Shown here in pieces: positions 42,978 to 52,002 of a stretch of 64,000 nt of DNA. The notes beneath the pieces were generated by a model, which was given only the letters and a program-made list of their open reading frames with translations, did no database searches and had not been told where the DNA came from. Numbering within the stretch: the first letter of the stretch is position 1; each line of letters opens with the position of its first letter. The position numbers and the translations under genes were made by a program. Source of the DNA: Porticoccaceae bacterium (GTDB lineage: Bacteria; Pseudomonadota; Gammaproteobacteria; Pseudomonadales; Porticoccaceae); contig JAQWUP010000036.1 of the NCBI GenBank assembly GCA_029242085.1, positions 1 to 64,000 on the forward strand, written 5' to 3'.

Positions 42978-44165
42978 ATGGTAGACAATTTTTTTAACCC
43001 CAGACAGGTTTTCACAACAAAAGATGAAACTCCGCCACGGGTGCTGAATGCGCCGCAGAAATATATTCAGGGAGCCGGCGTTCTCAACCATGTTGGACAC
43101 TATATTGACAGTCTTATGCAGGTAGAACGCGCGGCCATTTTTGCCACGCGGCGCGGGCTTGCGACTCAGGGCGCTCAAATCGCCCAAAGCCTGCGGGCTC
43201 AATCCACCGATGTGGTTAGTGCGCAGTTCAATGGAGAGTGCTCACAAGCTGAAATCGCGGCGCATTTTGGCGCGCTTGCCGATAAGCAACTCGATTGCCT
43301 TATCGCGGTAGGCGGTGGAAAACTGGTCGATGCTGGTAAGTGTATCGCCCATCGGCTCAATGTGCCGGTCATCGTTGTACCGACACTGGCCAGCACCGAT
43401 GCACCCACCTCGGCACTGTCAGTTGTCTACAAACCGGAGGGTACCGCAGAGTCTGTGGAATTTTTCCCACAGAACCCGACCATGGTGATTGTTGATACCG
43501 ATGTGATCGTCAGTGCGCCCGAACGTTATTTTGTCGCGGGAATGGGCGATGCGATGGCGACCTGGTATGAGACTAAAGTGTGTCTCAACAACCCCGCTGC
43601 TCGCAACTCTATGGGTGCCCTGCCTACTCTGGCTTCCTGTGCAGTGGCAGAGATGTGTGCCCAAACACTTTTTGAATTCGGCGAGACGGCAGCGGCGTCG
43701 GTGCTGGTGAACCAGAACAATGCCGCGGTGGACAAAGTCGTCGAGGCTAATACGCTGCTCAGCGGTATTGGCTTTGAGAGTGGCGGCCTTGCTCTGGCCC
43801 ATGCGATCGCGCTTGCCTATCCAGAGATAGATATTATCCATGATCGCTATCTGCATGGAGAGATGGTGGCAATGGGCACCTTGGCGCAGCTCGCCATGGA
43901 GGATTCAGTCGATGCTGAACGCGTCACTCGATTTTTTGCTCGGGTTGGGCTGCCAGTACACTTCGGCCAAATTTCCCTCGAAGCCGATAAAGGTAACGTT
44001 ATGAATACACTAATCGAGGCGACTCTGGCAAGACCAATTGCTCACAATATGCCGATGTCAGTCACCGGTTCTTCCCTGCGCGAGGCGTTATTTAAGGCGC
44101 ATAAACTGGGGCTGGAAGTTTCGGTTGATGAAGGCGATAAGGCCTACGCCAGACTGCATACTTAA
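42978..44165 (+). CDS. Iron/zinc-dependent alcohol dehydrogenase, glycerol-dehydrogenase (GldA)-like
   Basis: About 395 residues of the polyvalent-metal alcohol dehydrogenase superfamily. AVGGGKLVDAGK is the nucleotide loop, VPTLASTDAPTSALSVVY the usual GldA strand, GMGDAMATWYE holds the metal Asp, and ESGGLALAHAIA and DRYLHGEMVAMG carry His ligands. Members oxidise glycerol or related polyols, or act on hydroxy acids, with NAD. Start choice: 42978 has TTGGA upstream, 42963 has no evident site. It converges with the ADP-ribosylglycohydrolase-family gene. A polyol role would suit the nearby kinase and dehydratase genes but the true substrate is not known. Confidence 0.9.
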   Translation: MVDNFFNPRQVFTTKDETPPRVLNAPQKYIQGAGVLNHVGHYIDSLMQVERAAIFATRRGLATQGAQIAQSLRAQSTDVVSAQFNGECSQAEIAAHFGALADKQLDCLIAVGGGKLVDAGKCIAHRLNVPVIVVPTLASTDAPTSALSVVYKPEGTAESVEFFPQNPTMVIVDTDVIVSAPERYFVAGMGDAMATWYETKVCLNNPAARNSMGALPTLASCAVAEMCAQTLFEFGETAAASVLVNQNNAAVDKVVEANTLLSGIGFESGGLALAHAIALAYPEIDIIHDRYLHGEMVAMGTLAQLAMEDSVDAERVTRFFARVGLPVHFGQISLEADKGNVMNTLIEATLARPIAHNMPMSVTGSSLREALFKAHKLGLEVSVDEGDKAYARLHT

Positions 44166-44224
44166 TCACTGATCAATACGCTCGGTCATTGGGGGGATTT
44201 GGGTGTGCTTAGATTTACAGGCGC

Positions 44225-45607
44225 TTATGAGCGCCAGCTCCCAGACACCTTCTGATACACCCTAAGGGTCCGCTCTGCTAGTTCCGTCATGCTAATTTCT
44301 TGAAAGCCGATGACGCTGGGCCTGACTGTGTCATTGAGCGGTGTCACAAGGCTGGAATGTAGGGAGGCAGACCCACACATTGCACCGACAATGGACCCGC
44401 AGGTAGCGCCATTGCAGTCCGTGTCCCAACCGCCCTCAACGGAATGACAAATCGACTGATGAAAGTCCATATTGCCAAAGATCATTGAGCCGATAACGAC
44501 GAGCGCATTGTTGACTGTGTGGACACCGTTTAAATCGCCGTAGTGCACTTCCAACCAATCCATATAAGCTTCAAAATCATCGCAATGACTGGCCTGAGCC
44601 ACTGCTGCCAGAGACGCTTCTGCCAGTTTACAATTCACGGGTATCTCCGACAACCCGATATGGACTAACTCGATGGCATCCGTGACAACAAAGGATGCCG
44701 CAATAATCGCCGCAAACATCATCTCGCCATAAATTCCATTGCCAGTATGGGTCCAGCAGGCATCGCGGTAGGCAAACTCCGCCGCCAGTTCGGGATTTCC
44801 TGCACAGGCGTAGCCCCAACCATCCGCGCGAATTTGCGCGCCGATCCATTCGCGATAGGGGTTTCTATTGGTGCGAGTATATTCGGGTGTCACCCAATCG
44901 GATGCCGCGATCCTGGGCACCGCATTGTTGTAGTTGAGAATGGCTTGCGTTTCGGCCGTACAGATTGCATTGTAGGGGAGGCAGGCGTTCCAAGTTGCGG
45001 CCACGTTGCGCCACTTAAAATCGGGGCCGTATTCTTCGAGGACGCGTAGCGCGATCAGCGTGTAGTGGATATCGTCATCAGGCTCCATAAAGGAGATTTG
45101 TTCGCGTTGCGACAGCGGACAGCTCAACTGCAGGTCATCACCCGCATCGACACCACTAAAATAGTCGTTTAGCGGCCAGTCATTGCGATTTTGCAGATAG
45201 GTTCTAATCGCCTTGCGCCCAATCATTCCCTGCTGACCGCGAATACCCATGTTTTCCACGGGTTTGCCCAGGGCACAGCCCGCTGCACGACCGATCCATG
45301 CACCATGGAATTTGTCGAGTAAATCAGACTCAGTCGGTGTGCCGAGTTGTCGTGGTCCCGCCGGGCGAGCCACGCGAATGCCATGCAGATCATTGGGTTG
45401 AGCATAGGTAAATTGAGGATCGGCAGGTAATTTATCTATGACCATGAAAAGGTCGTCAATCGCCGCAAAGTCCATCTCATCCCTGTCGCTGTCCATAGCG
45501 GTTACTTGATCCTTTAGCGTATCTGGGACCAAAAATCCCTCGTATTCTTTTTGAACTAATTCAGCTTTGGCTAAGCCTAGAGGCGTGTCCCACCCTGTAA
45601 AGATCAT
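44225..45607 (-). CDS. ADP-ribosylglycohydrolase-family protein
   Basis: A 460-residue protein with the DraG/ARH fold: an N-terminal extension of about 90 residues, then FHGAWIGRAAGCALGKPVE, MEPDDDIHYTLIALRVLEEYG with the first metal acids, and WDTDCNGATCGSIVGAMCG with the second. Classical members remove ADP-ribose from proteins; long members such as this, found in bacterial catabolic clusters, more likely cleave an N- or O-glycosidic bond of a small ribosyl or sugar substrate. The neighbouring PfkB kinase and transporters in the divergent operon support a small-molecule role. ATG 45607 follows CTGGAG. The protein has no signal peptide. Confidence 0.87.
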   Translation of the reverse strand: MIFTGWDTPLGLAKAELVQKEYEGFLVPDTLKDQVTAMDSDRDEMDFAAIDDLFMVIDKLPADPQFTYAQPNDLHGIRVARPAGPRQLGTPTESDLLDKFHGAWIGRAAGCALGKPVENMGIRGQQGMIGRKAIRTYLQNRNDWPLNDYFSGVDAGDDLQLSCPLSQREQISFMEPDDDIHYTLIALRVLEEYGPDFKWRNVAATWNACLPYNAICTAETQAILNYNNAVPRIAASDWVTPEYTRTNRNPYREWIGAQIRADGWGYACAGNPELAAEFAYRDACWTHTGNGIYGEMMFAAIIAASFVVTDAIELVHIGLSEIPVNCKLAEASLAAVAQASHCDDFEAYMDWLEVHYGDLNGVHTVNNALVVIGSMIFGNMDFHQSICHSVEGGWDTDCNGATCGSIVGAMCGSASLHSSLVTPLNDTVRPSVIGFQEISMTELAERTLRVYQKVSGSWRS

Positions 45608-45640
45608 TTGCAAGCTCCAGAATTTTAATGTTTATAAAAG

Positions 45641-45661
45641 TATGCCGTCGGCGACCCTTGG
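45641..45661 (+). repeat. Short repeat, copy 2 (first copy at 631-650)
   Basis: TATGCCGTCGGC then GACCCTTGG, the same string as at 631-650 apart from one A/G change and one extra C. It lies 34 nt upstream of the minus-strand ADP-ribosylglycohydrolase-family start, inside its expected leader. Confidence 0.4.
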
Positions 45662-45752
45662 AAAATTTAATCAGGAAGACTATGTCCAAATTGCAGCTGA
45701 CATTTTTACGACTTTGACCTCATTTATAACACGATCTAAAGTTTGACTTGGT

Positions 45753-45808
45753 AAATGGGGGATTTGCAAAAGAATCCTGTTGACACCCAATTTATTCAGC
45801 CAAACAAT
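45753..45808 (+). promoter_or_regulatory. Candidate activator site plus promoter for the 45901 operon
   Basis: AAATGGGGGATTT starts at 45753; a consensus -35, TTGACA, begins at 45780, exactly 27 nt on. AACAAT (45803-45808) is a fair -10 at 17 nt spacing. The leader to ATG 45901 would be about 85 nt. This is one of the two clearest members of the set. Confidence 0.55.
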
Positions 45809-45831
45809 ATGTAAAACACAACAGCAATTTC

Positions 45832-45888
45832 AGTATCCTTTCACAGCGTCCTGAAGGCAAATTTTGAGTAAACCATATTCACCCAAAT
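45832..45888 (-). promoter_or_regulatory. Candidate activator site plus promoter for the ADP-ribosylglycohydrolase-family gene
   Basis: On the minus strand ATTTGGGTGAAT starts at 45888, TTGCCT (45860-45855) follows at 28 nt, then 17 nt, then GATACT (45837-45832). It overlaps the leader of the divergent operon, so the intergenic region would carry one activator site for each direction. Confidence 0.5.
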
Positions 45889-45900
45889 AAGGGTTTCACA

Positions 45901-46659
45901 ATGAAAATTCGACAAATCGCATTGGTCGCCAACGACATAGCATTGGCCAAAGAGACGCTGTTTACACTGCTCGGCATAAAAGAAGCGCATGTAGACCCAA
46001 AAATTATTTCTTTTGGATTGCAAAATGTCGTCATGGCGTTAGGTGACACTTTTTTGGAAGTGGTCTCTCCGGTGACAAAGGGCACCACTGCAGGCCGGCT
46101 CATAGAGCGCCGGAACGGCGACGGGGGTTATATGGTCATTGTTCAGGTTGACGACTTGGTTGAGGAGAGGGCACGCCTAGCTGAAACATCTATTCGTATT
46201 ATTTGGCAGACTGACTCAGAGCGAGCAAAGGCCATACATCTGCACCCCAAGGACGTGCCGGGGGCAATCGCTTCTTTGGACCAGATGGTCCCGCCAGAAG
46301 CCTGGTACTGGGCTGGCACTGAATGGCAGCAGCACAGGGCGCAATGGGTCGCTGATATTTGTGCTGCAGAAATTCAATCGGATGATCCAAGTACGACCGC
46401 TGAGCAGTGGTCGCTGGCCTATGGACACCCAGTTATCAGCCGGTCGGGAGTACCGACTCTGGTACTGGGAACCAGTGAAGTTCGGTTTGTGCCGCTGATG
46501 GATCAACGCGGCCCGGGCTTGCGATCGATCGATGTGAACGCCATCGATCTAGCCGCTGTGTTAGAAGCCGCCGACCAACAAAAATTGCCACGTCAGGGAA
46601 ATGCAATTAATGTCTGCGGCATCACCATTAATGTCGTAGAAAATGGGTGCATTTGTTAG
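45901..46659 (+). CDS. VOC-superfamily (glyoxalase-like domain) protein
   Basis: A 252-residue protein with a VOC fold of the PF13468-like type: MKIRQIALVANDIALAKETLFTLLGIKEA at the N terminus (in two parts), ALGDTFLEVVSPV, and a second half-domain from about 155 with LAYGHPVISRSG and GLRSIDVNAID. The ligand Glu in FLEVV is kept. VOC proteins include lyases, isomerases and extradiol dioxygenases; this one lacks the clear His-x-Glu set of the dioxygenases, so an isomerase or epimerase of a CoA ester or a binding role is as likely. It is the first gene of the long operon to 54445 and has its own promoter. Confidence 0.82.
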   Translation: MKIRQIALVANDIALAKETLFTLLGIKEAHVDPKIISFGLQNVVMALGDTFLEVVSPVTKGTTAGRLIERRNGDGGYMVIVQVDDLVEERARLAETSIRIIWQTDSERAKAIHLHPKDVPGAIASLDQMVPPEAWYWAGTEWQQHRAQWVADICAAEIQSDDPSTTAEQWSLAYGHPVISRSGVPTLVLGTSEVRFVPLMDQRGPGLRSIDVNAIDLAAVLEAADQQKLPRQGNAINVCGITINVVENGCIC

Positions 46660-46730
46660 GCGGCCGGTTCGAGACTTTAAATATTAGCGATATACTCGGT
46701 CCGAACTAACAACCCCTAGAGATAATGATT

Positions 46731-47555
46731 ATGTCTTTTGAAATCGACACCGGTACCGACCACCTTTTAGCAACTTTGAATGATGGCATCTTAACGCTAA
46801 CGTTGAATCGACCAGAGGCGCGCAACGCGCTGTCTAGAGAATTACTCGGTGCTCTCTCTGAGCAACTCGAGGTAGCTGAGCAAAATGTCGATGTTCGCTG
46901 TATTGTGATTACCGGCGCAGGGACCGCATTCTGTGCAGGTGGTGATGTTAAAAATATGGCTGAACGCAATAAAACCGGTCGTGACTCAACGCTTGATGAA
47001 GCGATTCACCGACAGCGCGTGACTCAACGTGCTACCGCTGGGCGCCTCTACAAGGTTCCCAAGCCAACTCTTGCTGTTATTCCGGGCGCCGCCGCGGGTG
47101 CAGGACTCTCTATAGCTCTTGCCTGTGATATGCGAATGATGTCTAGCAAAGCATTCTTAACCACGGCCTTCGCCAATGTCGGGTTTTCGGGTGATTATGG
47201 TGGCACCCTGTTTATGTCGCAGTTGATTGGTACCTCCAAGACACGAGAGTTGTATTTCTTATCTGAAAGGGTAAATGCCGAGCAATCCCTGGCACTTGGC
47301 CTGACAAACTGGGTGGTAGAGCCGGATGATCTGCAGGCTAAAGCAGCTGAAATCGCCAATCGTTTAGCTAGCGGGCCGAGTGTAGCGTTTCGCTATATGA
47401 AAGAAAATATTAATCGGGCCCACGCGTCGGGCGATGTTGATGACTGCTTGGATCTCGAGGCAACTCACCATGTCCATTGTGCTGCCACGGAAGACCATAA
47501 AAATGCAGTCAAAGCTTTCGTAGAAAAGCGAAACCCGGAATTTAAAGGTCTATGA
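46731..47555 (+). CDS. Enoyl-CoA hydratase/isomerase (crotonase) family protein
   Basis: A crotonase of about 274 residues: LTLNRPEARNALS, GAGTAFCAGGDVKNM (oxyanion loop), PGAAAGAGLSIALACDMRMMS and NVGFSGDYGGT. The first catalytic Glu of true hydratases is replaced in GAGLSIAL, while an Asp stands in FSGDYGG, the position used by PaaG-type isomerases, so isomerisation or a non-hydratase reaction is more likely than simple hydration. AGAGA precedes ATG 46731; 46725 is also in frame. It overlaps the transporter gene by four bases (ATGA). A role in a CoA-thioester pathway with the ligase at 49063 is likely. Confidence 0.9.
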   Translation: MSFEIDTGTDHLLATLNDGILTLTLNRPEARNALSRELLGALSEQLEVAEQNVDVRCIVITGAGTAFCAGGDVKNMAERNKTGRDSTLDEAIHRQRVTQRATAGRLYKVPKPTLAVIPGAAAGAGLSIALACDMRMMSSKAFLTTAFANVGFSGDYGGTLFMSQLIGTSKTRELYFLSERVNAEQSLALGLTNWVVEPDDLQAKAAEIANRLASGPSVAFRYMKENINRAHASGDVDDCLDLEATHHVHCAATEDHKNAVKAFVEKRNPEFKGL

Positions 47556-49066
47556 AAATCTTCGATAGAACAAGCGCAGAGCAAATATCCGCTGACAAAC
47601 AGGAGCAAGAGGGCATCCGTCAGCGCAAGATATCCCTGCGAACTAAATTGTTGTTTGCATCTGGAACAGCGCAAGAGGCGACGATTACTGCTGGTGGTAT
47701 CGTTACCGTCATCTATTACAACCAAGTGCTTGGGGTATCGCCCTACTTAACCGGCCTGGCATTTATGCTCGCTATGTTTTTTGATGCCGTTTCAGACCCC
47801 TTGATCGGCACGCTCTCCGATCGGTTAAAAAGTCGATTTGGGCGACGACATCCGTTTATGATTGCTTCGACAGTACCCTTGGCACTCGGTTTTTATTTTC
47901 TCTACCAGCCCCTATCTGGGCTCACTGAAACCGGTCTTTTTATCTGGCTGACTGTGTTTTCAATAGTCTTGAGGACTGGTCAAACCCTGTATTTGATACC
48001 CCACGATGCGCTGGGTGCTGAGTTGACTGATGATTATGATGAACGGTCGTCTATCTTTGGTTACAACGGCGTGTTACAGATGATTCTTTCGATGATTTTC
48101 GCCGGACTGCTCTACTATTTCATCTTTCCAACGACGCCGGAGTACCAAAATGGTTTGATGAACGAGCCGCGATACTTTCTGCTGGCAACGGTCGGCACGG
48201 TGACCATTATTTTTTCTGTGTTGGTCTGCACTCTGGGCACCATGGACCAGATACCGTTTCTACACAAGGTAGATTTTAGTTCAAAATTTATTATCAAGGG
48301 ATATCTTGGCGAGATAGCCAAGTTATTGAGAAATCCCTCCTACGTAGCTGTGTGTGTCAGCATGATGACGCTGTTTATTGCATTGGGGATCATCAATATC
48401 GTCACGCCCTACGCCTACCTGTATGTTTTTGAGCTCAAGACAGAAGACTTATTTTGGATGGGGATTGCCAAACTCCCCGGTGTATTTATTGCGATACCGC
48501 TGTTGGCAATTGTAAGTAAAAGGCTAGAAAAAAAGGCTATCTGGATATACACCAACATATTTATGGTGATGACGGTTGCGACGCCCTATATATTTAAGAT
48601 GGCGGACGTTTTTCCGGCACAGGGCTCAGGCTTCGATCTGCTTTTTCTAGTGTCGGGTGTCTTTTTTGGTTTTTTGTTTTTCCCGATGGCAAGTATCGTG
48701 ATTGACTCACAACTCAGTGATATTGCCGACGACCATGAATATCGAACTGGCGCACGCTCCGAAGGTGTGGTTTTTTCGGTTCGAAGTTTTTGCTACAAAG
48801 CAACCGGGGGAGTTGGTGGTCTGCTAGCTGGCTTTGGTTTGGAAATCATCAATTTCCCAGACAATGCTGAAGTAGGTAATCTGGCACCGGACACTCTGAT
48901 GGGCTTGTTGTTTATGTGTGGTCCGCTCTACTTGGTCGTCTCTGGTCTGGGTATTTTCTGTATGTACTTTTATGCATTAGATCGAAAACGTCATGCCCAG
49001 TTACTGACTGAGCTTAAAGAACGACGCGTCGCGGTTTCCAACCAAAGAGCAGATTACTCCAAATGA
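47552..49066 (+). CDS. GPH-family (MelB-like) cation symporter
   Basis: A 504-residue inner-membrane transporter of the major facilitator superfamily, with about twelve helices. DAVSDPLIGTLSDRLKSRFGRRHPFM in the first loop region (read in parts) is the signature of glycoside-pentoside-hexuronide:cation symporters, with the Asp pair used for Na+ or H+ coupling. YLIPHDALGAELTDDYDERSSIFGY in the 4-5 region is also typical. Members carry sugars, glucuronides and some non-sugar acids. A 45-residue charged N-terminal tail precedes helix 1. It is translationally coupled on both sides (ATGA with 46731 and 49063 genes), so import and activation of the same compound is likely. Confidence 0.92.
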   Translation: MKIFDRTSAEQISADKQEQEGIRQRKISLRTKLLFASGTAQEATITAGGIVTVIYYNQVLGVSPYLTGLAFMLAMFFDAVSDPLIGTLSDRLKSRFGRRHPFMIASTVPLALGFYFLYQPLSGLTETGLFIWLTVFSIVLRTGQTLYLIPHDALGAELTDDYDERSSIFGYNGVLQMILSMIFAGLLYYFIFPTTPEYQNGLMNEPRYFLLATVGTVTIIFSVLVCTLGTMDQIPFLHKVDFSSKFIIKGYLGEIAKLLRNPSYVAVCVSMMTLFIALGIINIVTPYAYLYVFELKTEDLFWMGIAKLPGVFIAIPLLAIVSKRLEKKAIWIYTNIFMVMTVATPYIFKMADVFPAQGSGFDLLFLVSGVFFGFLFFPMASIVIDSQLSDIADDHEYRTGARSEGVVFSVRSFCYKATGGVGGLLAGFGLEIINFPDNAEVGNLAPDTLMGLLFMCGPLYLVVSGLGIFCMYFYALDRKRHAQLLTELKERRVAVSNQRADYSK

Positions 49067-50790
49067 TGGTCAATTCGGTAAAACAAGCGTTCAATAATGC
49101 TGTTGAGGTTGTTGCAACCTCTGAGGCGTTATTTGAGCTGGAACAGCGTGAAATACGTGGGGTTGAATTTACGACCTTTCGCAATGGCCCCAAGACGCTG
49201 CGCGATATTTTGGAATTTTGCAAAAATCATCAAGACGCAGATTTTATCGTGTATGAAAACGAACGTTACAGCTACGCTGACTTCTATCGGATCACCTCGT
49301 TGGTCGCTCTACGCCTGACTCAGCATTATGGCGTCAAGCAGGGGGATAGGGTGGCCCTAGTGATGCGCAATTCTCCCGAGTATCCGATCTTGTTTATGGC
49401 CCTAGCATCTATTGGAGCTCTCGCTGTCTGTATGAATAGCTGGTGGACGTCGGAAGAGCTTGAATACGGGTTTACCGACAGCGCTGCAAAACTTGTTTTT
49501 GCCGATGCCGGTCAGGCGAAAAAACTAGTGCCTTTTGCTGGTCGGCTGGGCCTGCAATCCGTGGTTGTGCGCGGTGAAGCCGGCGAGAGAGATGCTGACT
49601 TCTGGCGACTGATAGGGGTGCCTTCAGATGTCCAACTGCCCAGTGCAGATGTGGAGCCGGATGACGATTTTGCGATTATGTATACCTCTGGATCCTCCGG
49701 TTTTCCCAAAGGCGTCGTTTTGACGCACCGCGGTGCAATTTCTACTATTCAATCTTGGTTGTTTGGTCTGAAGGTCTCCGCCAGACTTGGCTGGTCACCG
49801 GCACCGATGATCGATAAGAACGGAGAGTCATTTCAACCCTGTTCACTGGTAACCGTGCCTTTCTTTCATGTGTCAGGAACACATCCCGGCATCCTTATGT
49901 CGATTTGGCTGGGTATGAAAATGGTGATTTGCCATAAATGGGACCCTGAAAAAGCGGTCGCACTGATTGAACGCGAACAGGTCACACGATTTGCAGGTGT
50001 ACCAACCATGTCAATGGAGCTGATCAACGCAGCCGTCTCAATGGGGGTCACGTTAGACTCGATCCGTAATATCGATGCTGGCGGTGCAGGCCGACCTGTA
50101 GATCAAGTGGCGACGATTGCAAAAGCGGTACCCCATGCACTGGTCGGCACCGGCTGGGGCATGACGGAAACCAACGGGATGGGTATCGGTCTTCGCGGAG
50201 AGGAATTTTTGGCAAACCCGGGCGTCGCCGGCCGTCTGCAAGCACCGTTGCCGCAGATTAAAATTGTCGATGAAAATGGCCGAGAGGTGGCAACCGGGAA
50301 GGTGGGCGAGCTGGTATTTAAGTGCGTTTCTAATATGCGCTGCTATCTCAATCAACCTGAAGCAACAGCAGACGTTCTGCGCAGTGGTTGGCTATATACT
50401 GGCGATATGGCTTTTATCGACGATGATGATCTGGTGACTATTGTCGATCGCAAGAAAGATATGATTATCCGCGGCGGTGAAAATATTTCCTGTGCTGAAG
50501 TGCACGCGGCACTGCACGCGCACCCAAGTGTGCTTGAAGCAGCGGTCTTTTCTATACCGGATGAAAGACTCGGTGAGGCGGTGGGTGCCTGTGTCTATTT
50601 GCGTGACGACGATACCGTATCTGAAGCTGAGCTGGTGCAAGCGATGGCACCTCTTATTGCCCGTTACAAACTGCCCAGCAAGATCTGGTTTCACGAGGGA
50701 CAACTACCTCGAGTCGGCACAGAAAAAATCGATAAATTAGCGCTGCGCAATAAGTGTTTAAATCTCAGCTTGGACAAGAGTGATGGTTAA
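49063..50790 (+). CDS. Acyl-CoA synthetase (AMP-binding, ANL superfamily)
   Basis: A 575-residue CoA ligase paralogous to the one at 25535. Motifs: MYTSGSSGFPKGVVLTH near residue 206, GWGMTETNGMGIG near 364, LYTGDMAF near 445, KKDMIIRGGENISCAEV at the hinge and the catalytic Lys in VGTEKIDKLA. An extra 10-15 residues lie between the P-loop and the HVSGTHPG block (SARLGWSPAPMIDKNG), also found in the paralogue, so both belong to one subfamily. It begins inside the stop of the transporter gene and is followed 3 nt later by an APH-like kinase. The acid is presumably that carried by the transporter. Confidence 0.93.
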   Translation: MMVNSVKQAFNNAVEVVATSEALFELEQREIRGVEFTTFRNGPKTLRDILEFCKNHQDADFIVYENERYSYADFYRITSLVALRLTQHYGVKQGDRVALVMRNSPEYPILFMALASIGALAVCMNSWWTSEELEYGFTDSAAKLVFADAGQAKKLVPFAGRLGLQSVVVRGEAGERDADFWRLIGVPSDVQLPSADVEPDDDFAIMYTSGSSGFPKGVVLTHRGAISTIQSWLFGLKVSARLGWSPAPMIDKNGESFQPCSLVTVPFFHVSGTHPGILMSIWLGMKMVICHKWDPEKAVALIEREQVTRFAGVPTMSMELINAAVSMGVTLDSIRNIDAGGAGRPVDQVATIAKAVPHALVGTGWGMTETNGMGIGLRGEEFLANPGVAGRLQAPLPQIKIVDENGREVATGKVGELVFKCVSNMRCYLNQPEATADVLRSGWLYTGDMAFIDDDDLVTIVDRKKDMIIRGGENISCAEVHAALHAHPSVLEAAVFSIPDERLGEAVGACVYLRDDDTVSEAELVQAMAPLIARYKLPSKIWFHEGQLPRVGTEKIDKLALRNKCLNLSLDKSDG

Positions 50791-50793
50791 AGA

Positions 50794-51846
50794 ATGAGCA
50801 CCGGAGATATTCAGGGCTATGACGTACCTGCTGTTGAGCAATGGATAAAGGCACATATACCTAGCCTGACGCCACCCTTCGATTGGGTTCAACTCGAGGG
50901 TGGCCATTCAAATTTGACTTATTTATTGCAGGATCAAAAAGGTTTAAAGGCGGTTGTTCGGCGTCCGCCACTAGGTAGATTACTTCCCAAAGCTCACGAT
51001 ATGTCCAGAGAGTGGGCATTTATCTCATCGCTGGCTCCAACTGGCTTTCCAGTGCCAGCGGCTCTGGGATTTTGTGAGGATACCGAGATCACCGGTGCCT
51101 GGTTTTATGTCATGGGATTCAAGCAGGGTCGCCCGCTTCACTCGAGAGACGAGACCGAGGTTTGGGTGTCACGGGACCAACGTGTAACTCTGGCCCATTC
51201 GTTTATCGATACGCTAGCGGATCTTCATACTTTCGACCCAGATACAATCGGTCTAGGTACCCTAGCCAAAAAAGAGGGCTATGTGGCGCGTCAGATTAAG
51301 ACTTGGTATCGATCTTGGGAAGCATCCATTGAGCCGGCCAAATACGATGATCCGCGGGCCCATGATCTGAGAAGCTATTACTTGGATAACACCCCAGCGC
51401 AGATCAGAGCGAGTGTGGTCCACGGCGACTACGGTTTTCACAACTGCCTGATTGGCAGTGATGCAACCGTGACCGCGGTGGTTGACTGGGAAATCGGCAC
51501 GCTGGGCGACCCGCTGGCAGATCTCGGTTATTCACTTAAAAGTTGGCCTGAATCTGCCGCCGATATTGCCAGAACTCCAGATGCCCCGATGGCTGCTGAG
51601 GGCCTGCCATTTCGCTGGGAATTGGCCCAACGCTATGCCGAAAGAACCGGCTTATCTGTTCGTGATCTGGACTTTTATATCAGTATCAATCACTGGAAAG
51701 GCGCGGCAATTATACATGGCGTTTATGCACGCTATCTGGCCGGTCAAAAAAGCACTGAGGGAATCGATCTGGATCTGCTGAGGTCGCGTATCACCCTGTC
51801 TCTGGATAGGGCCGAAGAGGCTTTAAGTCGTTTCATCGGGTCGTAA
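50794..51846 (+). CDS. APH-like phosphotransferase, ACAD10/11 kinase-domain type
   Basis: A 350-residue small-molecule kinase with the aminoglycoside-phosphotransferase fold. LEGGHSNLTYLL is the glycine-rich loop, AVVRRPP holds the ATP Lys equivalent, VVHGDYGFHNCLIG the catalytic Asp, and VVDWEIGTLGDPLADLGY the metal Asp. In animals this domain is fused to an acyl-CoA dehydrogenase in ACAD10/11, which degrade 4-hydroxy acids by phosphorylating the 4-hydroxyl of the acyl-CoA. A stand-alone ACAD10/11-like dehydrogenase is encoded at 56148 and a ligase just upstream, so the same chemistry is plausible here. It is in the long operon, three bases after the ligase stop. Confidence 0.9.
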   Translation: MSTGDIQGYDVPAVEQWIKAHIPSLTPPFDWVQLEGGHSNLTYLLQDQKGLKAVVRRPPLGRLLPKAHDMSREWAFISSLAPTGFPVPAALGFCEDTEITGAWFYVMGFKQGRPLHSRDETEVWVSRDQRVTLAHSFIDTLADLHTFDPDTIGLGTLAKKEGYVARQIKTWYRSWEASIEPAKYDDPRAHDLRSYYLDNTPAQIRASVVHGDYGFHNCLIGSDATVTAVVDWEIGTLGDPLADLGYSLKSWPESAADIARTPDAPMAAEGLPFRWELAQRYAERTGLSVRDLDFYISINHWKGAAIIHGVYARYLAGQKSTEGIDLDLLRSRITLSLDRAEEALSRFIGS

Positions 51847-51874
51847 TCTGAACGATACAAAGAGGGGTATTGAG

Positions 51875-52000
51875 ATGGTTCGCGAATCGATATTACATCA
51901 ACTGGTGATAGATTGCCCTGCGATGACGGTGATCGCAGAGGTTCGTAATCATCCGGTTTGGCAGTCTTATTTCGCCAGTGAACTGCGTCGGCGAGGATAA
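51875..52000 (+). CDS. Small ORF of 41 residues in the operon
   Basis: AGAGGGG stands 10 nt before ATG 51875, and the TAA at 51998-52000 ends two bases before the next start codon, so it sits exactly between two operon genes with good initiation context. The product (MVRESILHQL... SELRRRG) has no signal peptide, membrane segment or recognised family. It could be a real small protein, the remnant of a deleted gene, or a translational-coupling leader for the kinase. Confidence 0.45.
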   Translation: MVRESILHQLVIDCPAMTVIAEVRNHPVWQSYFASELRRRG

Positions 52001-52002
52001 AT

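Noticed and set aside
44187..44200. CATTGGGGGGATTT as another regulon site
   Set aside because: It lies between convergent genes, with no -35 hexamer at 27-28 nt and no gene to control.
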